Shown in pieces: positions 49,520 to 63,007 of a DNA stretch of 64,000 bases. Source of the DNA: Theocolax elegans. Taxonomy: Eukaryota > Arthropoda > Insecta > Hymenoptera > Cerocephalidae. The notes under the pieces were generated by a model. That model saw nothing but the letters and a program-made list of their open reading frames with translations, was not told the origin of the DNA and ran no database searches. How positions within the stretch are numbered: the stretch's first letter is position 1; the number at the start of each line of letters is the position of its first letter. A program made the translations under genes and the position numbers. The stretch is taken from NCBI GenBank assembly GCA_026168455.1, contig CM047426.1, forward strand, positions 78,767,986 to 78,831,985, read 5' to 3'.

Positions 49520-51739
49520 TTAATCAATTAATTCATAAATATACATATCATCGATATAATTACAATACATTTCTTCGATAATTTGCAAATTATCATTTTT
49601 ATATGTCTTACGATTATTACTGTTGTTGTCTAAGCAGATAGTAAAAACATTATTTCGACTTCGCGTTGCAGATTGAGCATCTGATATCAACAAACTTTTT
49701 AAAACTTGCGTACAGTATCGCACTTCCAAATATTCGAGTTTTTTCGATGTCTGCATTAAATTCTTAAATCCAGCATTTGTCAAGTAGCTACATGACATGC
49801 ATTTCAATGTTTTTAAATTAAGCATATTTGCAAAAACTTGATCATTTATTTGTCTCGCGTCGCGAATTTCGAGGTGCTCAAGTTTTGGTAAGCACAGTAA
49901 ACTGTTGAGACCAACATTTGTCACGTAGTTTGAACCTGCAACCAATTAATATTTATATTTATAATTGTTACAATTTACATATAAACTTTGATAGTCGCAC
50001 GATTAATTTTGTGAGCGATAGCTCTAAGTATTAATCACGTGACTTTTAATATGAATTATAAAAACATACACAATATTTGATTCGCTTTGTAAAAGTAATT
50101 AAAACGAACATTTATTTTCAACAGACATGAATGTTAAAAGGATTACACTCCTGACGTTCGCGTATAATCAGTTATCACATATATGAAAGTATTCACTTAA
50201 TTAAATACTCTTACGCGTGTTTAATTTGAAGCACGCAATCGAATTTTAATTTGAAATTTATACAAGAAATCACGATAGCCGGATAAATTGAACCAGAGAT
50301 TCAAACGTTATTCCTCTACATGGCGCGAATGTTAATAATTACATATATAGTTACCTGGAAAAACTGCATGTATTAGTTTTTGACAATATGTTCCAATCGC
50401 TATCAATAAATCATCGTTTAACATTGTGTGACCGCAGAATTCCAAAATTTCAAGATTATTCAAATTCGATACGAAATTATAATTTGAATTAATGTTATCC
50501 ATATAATTGTTAAACTTTAGTATCTTTAAATTTGCATTGTTCGATACGTTATTCAAAATTTTTATTTGATATTGAGGAAGTATTACGTTTCTTTGAAGCA
50601 CCACAGCGCGCAACTTATGAAATTTTCGAAACGTCTATAAATAAATATTATTCTTATTTTATAATTATTTATTATATTTTATAATATTTTCCAGTATAGT
50701 TTTATTAGTTCTATATTTTTATAGAAGTATACAATTACTGTTACTTATTAGATCTAATGAACAACAAATTTAAATAAATAGTTAGTAGTAAAACCCTGTA
50801 ATTTGAATTTCACATTATACAAATTTTGAAAAGTTGTAAATAAAACTTACGTTACTAAAAATGTCAGGAGAAGCCACGTAGACATTCTCTAAAGTTATTT
50901 CTTCGATAACATCCGCATTTAAAGCCTTAAAACATTCACCGTTGATCGGAGTACTGTGCATTCTCAATGATTTAAGACACTTCATTTTTATAAAAAAAAA
51001 CTTCAATTCAAAATCACATTTTTGCTTGCAATTACCAATTGCAAACTCTGTAATACTATCATAGTGTTCAGTTAGATAGTCGATACCTTCGATCGTAGCT
51101 AACAATCCCGATATGTCGATGGATGTGAGATTCGGACAAGTTTTCTTGACAGCGGTGAAAAAGCATTTGCTGCCCATAAATCGGACATTATGGAGTTCAA
51201 TCAAGTCTCGACCTCTGCGTAAACATTTATGCAGTTTGTATTACACACATACAATCACCATATATTATCATTGATTTTGAATTAATTTTTTTATTGTTTT
51301 TAAATTTCTAACCTATAAAACACTAACTAACCTGATCAATGAAAAATCAAGCTTGGAAATAAATTTTCCACATAATCCAAGTACTTGTCGTAATATTGAC
51401 ATCGTAATATGTGTATCTTTATTTAGACTTTTTCCCCATTTGCGACTTGAGCAATCCAATGTACGAGTCAAATACCAAGATAATTTGCTTACTTCGTTCC
51501 ATCGTTTACAAACTAAATGTTTACCGGATGTTAATTATAAATTAAATAAATAGTAAAGTATTTTATTTTTCGTTCATCTTACCTCGCTGAATTCTTACTC
51601 TGTCGCAAATAAGAAGATACAGAAAAATTTGTATTAAACAATCGTCATTTAATATAGAAATTGATCTATCTTTTGTGACAAAGACATTTTCAGATTTATT
51701 ATCGCAACATTTTTTAAACCGTTTTATTCGAATATCCAT
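49520..51739 (-). CDS. F-box/leucine-rich-repeat protein, 5 exons, 465 aa
   Basis: Coding exons on the minus strand are 51739-51583, 51512-51332, 51214-50851, 50634-50355 and 49935-49520 (stop included); every junction has GT/AG and keeps frame, total 1398 nt. An F-box occupies about residues 27-66: ILNDDCLIQIFLYL, then DRVRIQRVCKRWNEVSKLSW, with the usual Leu, Ile and Trp positions. Leucine-rich repeats of the cysteine-containing type follow from about residue 100 to 420, for example LPKLEHLEIRDARQINDQ and LKTLKCMSCSYLTNAGF. The C-terminal tail is Asn-rich and polar. F-box proteins of this build usually bridge Skp1/Cullin1 ubiquitin ligases to a substrate bound by the LRRs; the substrate here is unknown. 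The first Met upstream of the F-box was taken as start. Introns are 70, 117, 216 and 419 bp. Some insect homologues may carry names borrowed from nematode EEED8.10; that is from memory. Confidence 0.88.
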
Positions 51740-52465
51740 TATTATTATTTAGCTTTAATACAAATATCTTTATATTGTGAAATTGAATAAAATATCATTC
51801 AACTAAATTTTCGAATTCTTAAATACCATTTTGGAACATTTTTAATATATTTATCATATAAAAAGTCAAATAACTTTTACGTAGATATATCGTAACTGAG
51901 GAAACATGTGACGACACATGTGCAGCAACTAAAAAACATTTGGCGATCGTCTCTCGTATAATTCAAAATATTCTTTATGAAACATCATTGAATAACTTAA
52001 ATTTAGCATTTACGATTATTTTCTCGATCTGTACATTATAAAGCAAAACATATTCTTTATGATTTGTAAGTAACATTTTTATTTACCCAATTTGAATTGC
52101 TAATGATTATTTTGCATAATTAATAATTGATAACTAAAATTATAGTGAATAGTTAAATCATATGCTTTATTAATATATATCGAAAATATACGCATTAATA
52201 ATTTTAAATAATATATGACAGGAGTTCTAATTTAAATTCTTTTGAAATTTTATGTTCATGGATATTACAAAATATATCTAAATGATGAAATTATTTTCAT
52301 ATTTTCAAATATTTTATAAGAACACATGAAAACAATTTTCATATTCTTTGTTCGTTGAAAACAATAAAATGAAAATATAAGTTTTAAAATTCTTAAATTC
52401 TTAAACACATTGCTGAAATAATATTGATGTAAAATAAAAGAAGCACATGCATACAAAAGAAATAA

Positions 52466-52471
52466 TTTATT
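52466..52471 (-). terminator. Polyadenylation signal of the secreted-protein gene
   Basis: AATAAA on the minus strand about 50 bases past the stop codon at 52521. It lies within the 781-bp interval before the F-box/LRR gene's start, so the two genes probably have separate transcripts. Confidence 0.5.
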
Positions 52472-52520
52472 ATCAAATAAACTTATCTAGTAATTACAAC
52501 GATGTCGATTGATTTTTTTT

Positions 52521-55319
52521 TTACAAATGTGGCGTAAAATCATAATGAATTACTTTGAATGATAAAAATCCTCCAGAGTGTAGTTTTCCTTTATGGAAAA
52601 TTCCTGCACCTGCAAGAGGCAAAGGTGGATGTGTTACGACCTCTTGTAGATCTAAGTATGGGACTGTAGATTGACCTAAATCTCTTTTTAGATCGGACAT
52701 TCTAAAACGAATAAACTGATTGTTTTTTGAGAAAACATCTGATCCAAGCAATCTAGATGGGTCATCCGGATCCGACAATATCAACTCTTGTCTGAAATAG
52801 ATAATGAAACAGATGTAAATGATGCATTTTTCGTACTTCTGTAAAGCTTGATTAAAAAAATGTAATTTACCTGTTTTTAATGTCATCAATACCCGAAATC
52901 CATTTACTTTCTTCTGGTTTCAATTTTCCAGTATCATAGTCAAAAGGCGTAGTTTGAATTTCTATTTTCAAATCAAGTTTATTAGCGTGTCGGAATCTTA
53001 ATCCAGTAAGTAGTTCACCTTTATTGGCGACTAAATCATCCAAGTATACAACACTTCGTCTTTTCGTGACGGCAAAAACTATGTTATTTTCATAGAAATC
53101 AGTCCAATTTTCGTATTTCTCTTCGTGATCATCGTTTTCAGAAGCAGTACTTATTACTTTAAAATGATAATATGAAACTCTATCTGACAATACATCAGCA
53201 GTAGGTGTTTCCGTTACATTTTGCCACTCCGGTGTGTTATTTATGGTTCCGTTCACACCCAACTCTCCTTGTTGTATTTGTATGTAAAATACATATCCTC
53301 GTTTCACCAATCGGATTCCAGTGACAACTCTAAAAATATATGGTTTTAATATACTTCAATGTTTAACAATTAATACATAATAATAATAAAATCATATTAA
53401 TATTATAGTACTTGTTATTTTGAACATCCGAAGTGACATCTTTCACGCTAAAATAACGAACTGCTTTCTGATCTTCACTCTCGCAATTGCACAAGCAGGT
53501 ACTGATGAAGTAAGGAGGAAATTCGTTTAAACCTTGTGTATTATTACAATTGCTGTCACGACCAAACACTGATCCCGCCCCAGTTTTCATCCATTCGTAT
53601 CTACGGTCGCTATCTGGTGGCTGTGGATTACAATAATGCGTGTTAAATGTGTTAATCTTTTTTATATCGTGTACAGGGACACATTTAAATAAAAAATAAT
53701 CTGTACTATCAAAAAATTTAATTTATTTATAAAGTTAACCTCTTAGCGAACAAACATCAAAATCCATGACCCAATAACTGGAACTTACATGCTAATTAAA
53801 GTTACCAACTTGTGTGACACGTATGATTAAAAATTACCATAGTCGTTAGTAATTATTATAAAATATAGGAAAATTTGCAAGAAAATCTATAATAATTATT
53901 ATATTTTCTATCATAAATTATAGTAATTTTTTGGATTTTATCAGACTATGTGATTTAATTCTGTAATTTAACTTTTAACTTTTCAAATTAATCGAAACGA
54001 ACGTGTTTGACTTACAGAATGGCAAATTTGCATGTAATGAGCGATGGACCGACATTCACGTAAACGACCCGTGCATCGTCTTTCTGGAGGTTGAGCTTGG
54101 CAAGGTGCTGATTTGCATCTCAATCTATCGTCCGTTAAAGCTTCGCATGAATGGAAAGCAGCGTGCCAATTATTATGTGTCGTATCGGTTTCGTGTATAA
54201 AGAATCCTTGGAAAACTTGTTGAAGTTTGGCGTACGTAACATCTATTGGAAATATATTGTGTTTATAACTTGACTGGTCTAAGCTATTACAACTTTCATA
54301 TTAATGCTTACCTTTGATATGAGCAGGTGGATCGCAATTCCAAACTTCGCGAGAAGCACCTATCATTGCATCTTTGACTATATTAAACGTGTGAGTTAAT
54401 CTCTCATGAAAATCACTGATTTCTTTCTTTTTCCTGAATTCGTATGTACCTATCACATATTAATATTACAAATAATAAAATTCAATAATTAATTAATGAA
54501 GGTAATAATTTAATACATAGTGTTAAAAATTTCAATAACTTACGATTTTCATAAGTTTCTTTTAAACCGTACGAGTATAAAGTGACAATAAGACCCTTTG
54601 CGTCAGTAAGTACAACACTTTCGTAAAGTTGATGAATAAGTTGTTGAGATGATTCTCCTCTTATACACATTGTGTCAGCAGCCTAAATAAAAAAAAAAAC
54701 ATACCTAATTAATAATTAGCAAAGAATAAAAAATTATTACTGCAGTTATTCATAAACAAATGTTACTAACCGAGCTGTCTTTAGCAAGTATACTGATAAT
54801 ACTTTGTCTCCTTACATCTAAGTCAACTAGTGTTTCGTGCATCTTTTCAATCGTAGCTTTCATTTCGACCAAACTGAAATCGGTAGTTACCTCGGCGAAT
54901 TTAATAAGTTCCGTTGATTCGTATTTATCCGCATTTTCGAAGAAATCTAAGAATATTTTGTACATGCGTTGAATATCCTTCATATATTTGAAAAGTTCAT
55001 CAGTCTTTTCAGTCAGTTTATCGCGTAAACTATTTGTTATCTTGTCCAATATTCTGTTTCTTAAATCTTGAAAATCTGTAGACAATCGATCCAATTGTTT
55101 GTAAATTTCCAGTTCCACAACATCTTTATTATCTCCTTGCCATTCTGGGTGATCTAAAAATTCGCCTTCGACAAACTTCTGAATTTTGGTAATTTTGTCG
55201 ATTATTTTAACTGCATAGTCTAAGGCTACTTCGATTGTTAAAAATGGATTAGCTGTACACGGTTCTTGATAATTAAATACTAACAATATAATGCAGAAAA
55301 TCGATGCGTAGCGAGTCAT
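52521..55319 (-). CDS. Secreted insect protein, DUF4803-like, 7 exons, 675 aa
   Basis: Coding exons on the minus strand are 55319-54771, 54682-54544, 54449-54312, 54242-54016, 53656-53412, 53329-52871 and 52791-52521 (stop included), 2028 nt in frame with GT/AG at each junction. Residues 1-23 (MTRYASIFCIILLVFNYQ, then CTA) form a signal peptide, so it is likely secreted. Residues about 24-280 are predicted helical by eye, with many charged and Leu/Ile residues. The middle (exons 4-5) is cysteine-rich (RCKSAPC, RRCTGRLREC, CLCNC) and includes DSDRRYEWMKTGAGSVFG. The C-terminal half carries N-glycosylation sequons (NGT, NNT, NVT, NWT) and ends KVIHYDFTPHL. Length and layout match the uncharacterised insect DUF4803 family, recalled from memory. 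Molecular function is unknown. The acceptor of exon 5 is the least certain; an in-frame alternative AG exists 36 bases further in. Start is the only Met giving a signal peptide. Confidence 0.87.
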
Positions 55320-55458
55320 ATTGAGTGCTCAATGAGCACACAATAATTGGCTCGGAGAGGATTTTAAAATAATAACAACACCGCCGAATAATGATAAAAA
55401 GTGAAATTAATCGTAACGAAAGATTTGAAACATGTGAATTCAAAGCTTGACATTCAGC

Positions 55459-55466
55459 CTTTATAT
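55459..55466 (-). promoter_or_regulatory. Possible TATA box of the secreted-protein gene
   Basis: ATATAAAG on the minus strand, 140 bp before the start codon. A start site about 30 bp downstream would give a 5' leader of roughly 110 bases without an intron. The sequence is AT-rich, so a chance match is possible. Confidence 0.35.
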
Positions 55467-55469
55467 TCT

Positions 55470-58400
55470 GATAAAAGTGGCACCAAAGTCTGTTCGTTAA
55501 CTAATATTTAACTCTGATTATCAATCATTTATGAACCATTTGATTGCCCAAAATGTTTCGTTAAAATTAAATTTAAACACTGTTATGTTTATGAAATACT
55601 TTATTTGTAGTTACGTTTTACGTAAAAGAATACTCGGCTAATTAAATATTCTTGAAACAGGTGTTTAAATAAATTTAAATATACCAGACTATAGCATATA
55701 TTTATATTTCTCATATATTAATTTGTACACACCTCTGGTATTTATCTCCCATTACCAATATTAAATCTTTTAACTTTCATTACAATTATCGAGAATTAAA
55801 ACACAATTACAAATATTCGTCTCAAAAGTAGATCTGTTATAAATAGAATTATTAATATGTAGAAATATTGGGCTTGAAACCGGAAGTTCGTTTTAGCTGT
55901 ATATAAGGCTAGTACCGCGTATAACCCATACTTGCCTCGGGTGCGCGACACGCGCCCCTAGATTTTCAGAAAATCACAACTTCCTGCTTCTTAATCTAAT
56001 AGATAACACCTCGAGTATAATAGAATGGTGCTTTCGTCATTTTATTCAAAATCTATATCTATATATAAATATGCTGATTAAAGCTACTTTCAAAACCAGT
56101 TACGAAATAAATTCTTGAAATTGAGAAATAGCTAATAAGTAATCATAATTTTTAATTTGTAAACGTACAAGCTATACGTATACATATTTGCTAAATATCA
56201 AAGATTCAGTTACTTGATCAATTTGTTTAGCTGCAATTATTATGTAATACAGCACATTTTTTTAAAATTTACCTTATTTTATACGAATTAAATTATTTCA
56301 TTATTACGTAAGGTGCGGGCTAGTGAAAAATATTATGATTAAAAATTAGGCAATTGAAAAAGCAATGAAAGTATCTACCCCAGGGGTCTAAAAAATTATT
56401 TTAACTGAAGTGTAATTTAATTTACATTATTTATACAGCTGAAGATGATATTTCATTCTCGTAATCATTGAAAATCTACTATATAAAACCATATATACAT
56501 ATATATATTGCACACGTTTCTTGGTCTCTTTATAAATATAAAGCGATATAGTTGGTATATAAAATAAGGTCATACTCGTTGTCATTACAAACGATCAATT
56601 GCAAATATTATATTTGAATGTCTTTTCACTTACTATTCTATTGTCATTGTTGTAAAATAGATCATTGTTTCATTGAGTGCTAGTGTAATGATATCACATG
56701 TACATGCCCGTTGCGTAACTTCTAACATGAACCAGAACACGTGTTTCTAATAATTTTCATATGTAAATATGTCTCATTTTAGTGATGTCGTATACATCAA
56801 TACAAAGATTATACAAACTATTGTAATACATTCGTTTGTATATAAAAACCGAGTTTTTATATTGAATGTTGTAGGAATCACTGAACTCGTCTTGAAGACG
56901 AACGGGTCTTTTCACTTTCCTGTGGCTGCGCTGTAGCAAGAAGCGAATTTGTGAGTAATATCCGCCTGGTATTACTGTTGAGATGAGAACAGGAGTTTCA
57001 TCATTTCATTTCTTCTTTTCCTCTTCGATGTGAATTCAATTTTAAAATTGAGGGAATCATTTTTCTTTACAAGTACATGATGTACGATTAAGGAGATATT
57101 TACAACCTATACTAAAACACATTTCGTTATTTCTTTCATTTATATGTATATATATACGAAAAGACAATAATATTTCCATTTATTTTATTATGATATATAC
57201 ACATATATGCTACTAATTGCATTATTTTGCATTGAACAAAAATTAGAATTAAAATAGATATATTGTCGTATAATATTTTTTTATAAAAACTTAATAACTA
57301 TATTTTAAAATAAATTTTAATAATTTTTAATATTTCTTTGCAACTTCTGTATAAAATACTTCTAAAGCTTCGATTAACATTATATTTTAAATATACATGT
57401 TAATATATTACTATTAAAGTTGAATTAAGTATCATTAGAATATATTCAATACTTTTGTTGATAACTTGTGGCGTCATATTATGAGTTGAAAAATTGATAA
57501 TATGATCTATAAATATAATTAGAAATAACTTTAAAGTCGATTTATTCTGAATATAAAATAAATCAAAAATCAAAAATCTGAATAACGTATCGAAAGTTGA
57601 AAGTAATGCTAATCAATGTGACGTGTGATTTGATATTAGTCGAAAATCATGTTATTCCTAATATTTAATAATCTGATCACTCGTACGCTACTAACTGAAC
57701 GCAACTGCACGGGTCCGTAACTCGTTCACCGCTAAATCAATAGAACTCCGAAACCTTTGTACATTGATCCGGACGAATTTCACCGGCCGTAATCAAATCG
57801 CGAGTACTTCGGCCCGCAAATCGCCGTAATGACCAGAATTGTATTGCAGGTAATGAAACGAAAGGTAGAAAAAATAACACCTATAAAGAGAGAGCAGACA
57901 AGTTCGAGGGTCAGAGTAGAAGCTCTTGTTAATTTGATTAATTCAATTGTTGCGCTTTTGCATAGTTAGTATCTACTGGATTTTCGTATCGGAATGTTGT
58001 GAGATAGCGAATTTTATTATTATATTTATATTCAACAAGTTAACATTTTTATAAACATACGAAAAATTATATTTTTATTCAACACGATAATTACTGTGAG
58101 TAATACATTCATTTTTGAACGGAACATATTTTATTTGTGTTGAAATCTTGTTTGAGATGATTTATTTAATTTATTGGCTCAATCTTCAGATCGACCTTAC
58201 AATCGTGACAAATAAACAGTATTGTTAATTAAATAGTGAAGGTACGCTCATTTTAATAAAAATTGTACATTATTTAGTAAAAGTCCTACCTAGAATAAAG
58301 TTTTATTCCAGTGAGAATGCAGTGTCTGTCTGAATAACGTTATCAAAGTATATTAAATACATAAATAAAAAAATCTCAGTTTAATAACCACGTGAATCGA

Positions 58401-59440
58401 ATAATCAGGCATTAAAATCTTGGAAGGAAAAATTAAAAAAAATCTTGATGAAATTAATAAACCAGGAGAGGGTGATCGGGGTATGACGGCATAAAGCGAC
58501 GTCCGCGAAAGAAAGGGCCGAGGTTGATACGGGCAGAAACAAAAGAGGGGATTCTGCGTTGGATAAAAGCTGCAACCCCTTCGTTGTCTCTCCCACCGGT
58601 ACTGGAATCGAAACGGTCGGCCGAGCGTCAACCCGTAATTACTAATTAGTTCACGTGTTGCCCAGAGAGGGGGAGTAAGAGGGACGAGGATCGAGGGTGC
58701 GTCGGATATCGGTGGAACGATGCTCGCACACACGCGTCCCTTTATTAAATACCTTCGAAATTAAAATTATAATTGCATTCATTACGTCCGCGCGTTAACG
58801 GCCGGCCGATACACACTGACGGATGCGTCCGCGTGTGGCTTTCCAGTACGTTCGTGCGTCAATTGCTTTTGCAGACTTTACGGGTAATTGCGTAAGTCTA
58901 ATGTGCATTGAAACAAGAGGCTATAGAACAAAAATAACGATACCGTCTAGTAACATCGATATAAACTGGAAATCCATCATTATTTTATTATATCGTGTTG
59001 CAATTTTTAATCTTTTATCCCATCATACTGAAATACAAATATTTATCTTATTTTAAAAAGTTTGCAAATAAACAAGCACGCAGTTATAATGTAGTACAGT
59101 GATAGTATTAATACTGAATCTACTGAAATTACTACGAAATTAAAAAATATATTTAAAATTTTTGCATACCTTTAAATTGAACAAAAAACATATCCCATTA
59201 TTATCTTTACGACGGTTAATCTGAACTATGTTCTCATTTTACATTAATCATAAAACATTCCTTGCTATCAATTATTTATGTGCAATATGAAATAAATATT
59301 GTTTATTTGTATTAATAAATAAAAATTTTCATTTCAACTTTATTCTAGATACAATTTAAAATAACAAACTAGATAATAAGATCACATTCGTTATGAGACA
59401 CTTTCATCTTCGATTCCATAATCGCTCTATGCGTGAGCTC
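55470..59440. other. Non-coding stretch upstream of the secreted-protein gene
   Basis: No further gene seen. AT-rich DNA with TATA-like simple repeats near 56500 and 57145-57160; GC-richer islands at about 57700-57950 and 58480-58900. The 126-codon frame at 58353-58733 lies in the second island and lacks a domain. Confidence 0.45.
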
Positions 59441-59448
59441 TAATTATG

Positions 59449-59490
59449 GAGAGAGAGAGAGGGAGAGAGGGAGAGAGAGAGAGAGAGAGA
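59449..59490. repeat. (GA)n microsatellite
   Basis: A GA dinucleotide run with a few GGG interruptions, at the edge of the GC-rich island 59490-59780. It generates spurious long frames on both strands. Confidence 0.92.
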
Positions 59491-62390
59491 CGCAGGGTAC
59501 GCGCGTCAGCTGAGCGGAGCACATACGCGGCCGCGATTGTGCGCGGCCCCTGTGCCGCTGACGGCTCGCTAATTGCTCGCCTGCCCACTTCTCGCTCGCT
59601 CTCCTCTAGTCCCCCCTTGTATCGCTGGTTGCAGCTGCCCTTCAAATCCAAAATCCGTCCCTTCATAACGCGACGATACTCCCGCACGTTCCTGTCTGAT
59701 TTCCGCTCGCCGTTTGATTTTCCCTCGCGGCATGTCACGCGGATAATATTGGGGACAAGTTTTTGAGAGATTAGGCGAGAGTTGTTTCGGAATTATCATT
59801 TCAGAATTGAATATGTCGCAAGTTCATTACTTGACTTTTTCAAAATTTTGTTAAGAATATTTACTTTGCTAATTTATTTATTTACCCTGATAATTTTCAA
59901 ACTTAGATTCTGATAACTATTTTTACAACTGTTTAATTGAACAATTCTAAATATTAAAATTCGTATACAAATACATAGCTAAATTAAAAAATACAAAATC
60001 TAGCATTAAAATAATTTACTTGCATGTTAACAATAAACTTTAGAAGTGTAGTCGTAATTTTAAAGAATTTTTCGGTAACATTTATGATAATTTGAAATAA
60101 ATTTTTACATGCAACTTTTCTTATTGATAAGTATAAAAGGAAACAAAGCGGTACGTAGTATAGCGTTCGCATTGATTCGCATGCGTTACAACGTTCCACC
60201 GAGAAACCACGAGTAAAAGAACAAAAACTCGATTAACCAAACGATCGAACGTCGAAAGAGCAGAAAAAAGAGAGTGAGCACGATCGTAAATGAAGTGAAA
60301 TCCGATAATGACAGGGAACGCGAGGTATGAAAAAAGCGCGCCAGATTCAAAAGCTTCCGGGTAGACCTCCAAGAGAAAAAGCTTCGATCCGCCCCGATGA
60401 ACACGCGGAGAATCATCGATCTCGAAAGCTGGACAATGGCGATAGGGGAGGTTCGCGCACAGTCGCGAATTAATTGAGCATATAATCGATGCCTCGCGCG
60501 CGCGCGGTAACGATCACTCGAACCATCCCTCTCTGTCTTTCTCTCTATCTCTCTCTTCTCTCTCCCAGTCTCACTATTCCTCCCTTCTTCTCTCTCTCGT
60601 TCTCGCTGTACGTATCGTTAACCGACGCACGCGGTGCGCACCGTCGACAATTTCCATGCGTCCTGACGTATCGTCGATTGCAGGCACTTGCCAAGGAATG
60701 AGGGTGCGTCGATGTCGACGGTTTTTCTTTATAGAATTCTACCATCGGTATAGGCTTTCAATGGTAGAATTATCTTTACCTAGGTAATTTTTACTCTAGT
60801 AATATACGCGTTTGCAAGAAATGAAGGGATAATTTTTAAAAAGTAAAAAAGAAGACAATATAAGTGATGTGCATTTTAAATAGAATTAAAAATCCATAAC
60901 CCATTGTGAATAAAAAGAGGAAAGGAAAGCGATAAACCAGCAGGTACCGAAAATCCGCAACCGTGTTATCAGCTTATTACCAATCGAAAGCCAGCGCAAA
61001 CTCGTAAACTCATCGGTACGTGGAATAATCGTCTAGGTGGTAAAAAAAACTTCATTTTCGGGGTATTTGAAAATTTTCGAAGCTTCCGCAATCACCCAGG
61101 GCAGCAGATCGGACCCGATAAACGCTCGCAAACGTATTGCTTCCATCGGTTTTGGAGTGAGGGTGACTGGAAGCCCGATAGCGGATAACAAACGCGGTCA
61201 ATGCGCGCGACCCATGATCGGCCGCAAATTTATATCTGATTCCCTCTTCTGCCACCAATCAGCCTCTATGCACCAACTTTCGCCCTCTCGCTCCCGCACC
61301 GGATATATTCGCGTCTTTCTCGATGAGCAATTGCGCGTACCATCGATATCTATAGTCAATCGTTCTGATTACCGTAATCGGGCATGAATTGTGAGCTCTG
61401 TAATACAACTGATAATTCACTGGATCTACTGAAATGTTGCATCAAATAATTTTTTTTAAACTTTGTGCAAGGTATTGTTGTCGATTGAATGGTTGATAAT
61501 AATGATATTTAACGCTTCTTGATTTTTATTTTTAGGGCACGTTGCCACAAAATTTTGTTGTAAAATATATAACTTTTTTTCTTCATTAGAAAACGAATCA
61601 ATAACACCAAATTTTTTATATAAGTAAACAATTATTTCTTAAAAATAAGGTTTTGAGGAATTTATACCTACTTGAATTGAAAAATATTTTAAATGTATAA
61701 TGTATTATAATGAGAACATATATTTCTCACAATTTGTAGTAGTAATTTCTTAGATTCGTTTAAACCATATATAACAGAACGCAACTGATCGCGCGTCGCA
61801 GAAAATGCGTGAGCGACCGCGGACAAAATTGATCTGCTCGGTCTCTGATTTATTGCCGAGGTGGATTAATAAAGCGGCGAGCGATCGTTTGGACGAACCT
61901 CGCTATACTTTACAATCTCTCGTGGACAACGCCTCTATGTGTGTGCGTGAGCTGAAATCGAATCAGCGTGCGAAACACTTTGATTTACATCGAGCTCGCG
62001 CCTTCCCCGGTTTTGGGTTAGTTGTGCGCCACGTGATAAGAATAAACTGCGAGAATGATTAATTCGTGCCCGAATTAATTTTGAGACCATTGCGTTTGTT
62101 CCATCCTTTGTTTATTGATTAAATTAATAATCATGAGAAGTTTATTAGGTATTTCAAAATATTATTAGTAGCTTTTAGTAAACGTAGTTTTATGTTTAAA
62201 TTGTTAAACATAGTTGAAAATATTGATAATGGTAAAAAAAAAGTTTATATAATTCATAAAAATATAAGAAACGAATTGATACGAAAATACCTTTAGATAG
62301 ATAAAATAAATTCCAAGTAATTATGTGATTACAGTAGTCTGTCAAAACATAATCGACCTTGACCCCGACCGAGGAGCAACCAGGGAAACA
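59491..62390. other. Non-coding stretch with GC islands and pyrimidine-rich tracts
   Basis: No gene supported. Islands lie at about 59490-59780, 60130-60760, 60920-61400 and 61760-62090. A long TC-rich tract covers about 60527-60605. Frames of 60-116 codons reflect these compositions. Confidence 0.45.
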
Positions 62391-62700
62391 TGTAGACTAT
62401 CCAAGATACCTTTTATTGAGGATGTGATCCCCAGATAGAAAATTTCATAAATTTAAATACCTAATTATAAGAAAAATCTGAAACAAAAATCACAGATACT
62501 GTTCAAAACAAATAGAATTGAATAGAATAGCGTGACAGAGAGATTTAATTATACATAAATAACAATTTTTGGTCGGTAATATATAGCTATAAAATAATGA
62601 TACACGTTGCCCAAAAATCTCGCTGATTATCAATAAAAAGACTTGAAAAAATTAACAGATTATCTTTAAAGGAAACACAACATCGTTATATAACGTTTTT
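62390..62700 (+). repeat. Degenerate TTAA-MITE-family fragment
   Basis: It starts GAGGATGTGATCCC, close to the family's terminal GATGTCGGAYC, and contains AAAAATCTGAAA and an intact TTTTTGGTCGGTAATATA motif at about 62566-62583. The right end is not recognisable. Read as an old, diverged copy. Confidence 0.4.
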
Positions 62701-63007
62701 TTCGATAAATTGAATTCCTCGTTCAATAAAAAATCAATCATATTTCAATTTTTTGGGGCTTACATTCCGTTAATACTATTTTATATTGAGTCGCATTCAA
62801 CAAGTGCAATCAAAAATCAATTTTAATTATTAATATTCAATTTATTTTTAAATTATGTGTCCAAGACAATCGTCCAGCCTTACGTAACCAGGAAAGAATC
62901 AACATAATCATAAAATACAGTGTTTTAGGTTGAAAAATATTTCATTAACACTTACGCGGTATTTATGAAAGTATACGTTATTTTAATATCTAAATTTAGT
63001 TATGCAT

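Noticed and set aside
51353..51553. 66-codon plus-strand frame
   Set aside because: It is the antisense of exon 2 of the F-box/LRR gene, which carries the second half of the F-box.
54003..54200. 65-codon plus-strand frame
   Set aside because: It is the antisense of exon 4 of the secreted-protein gene.
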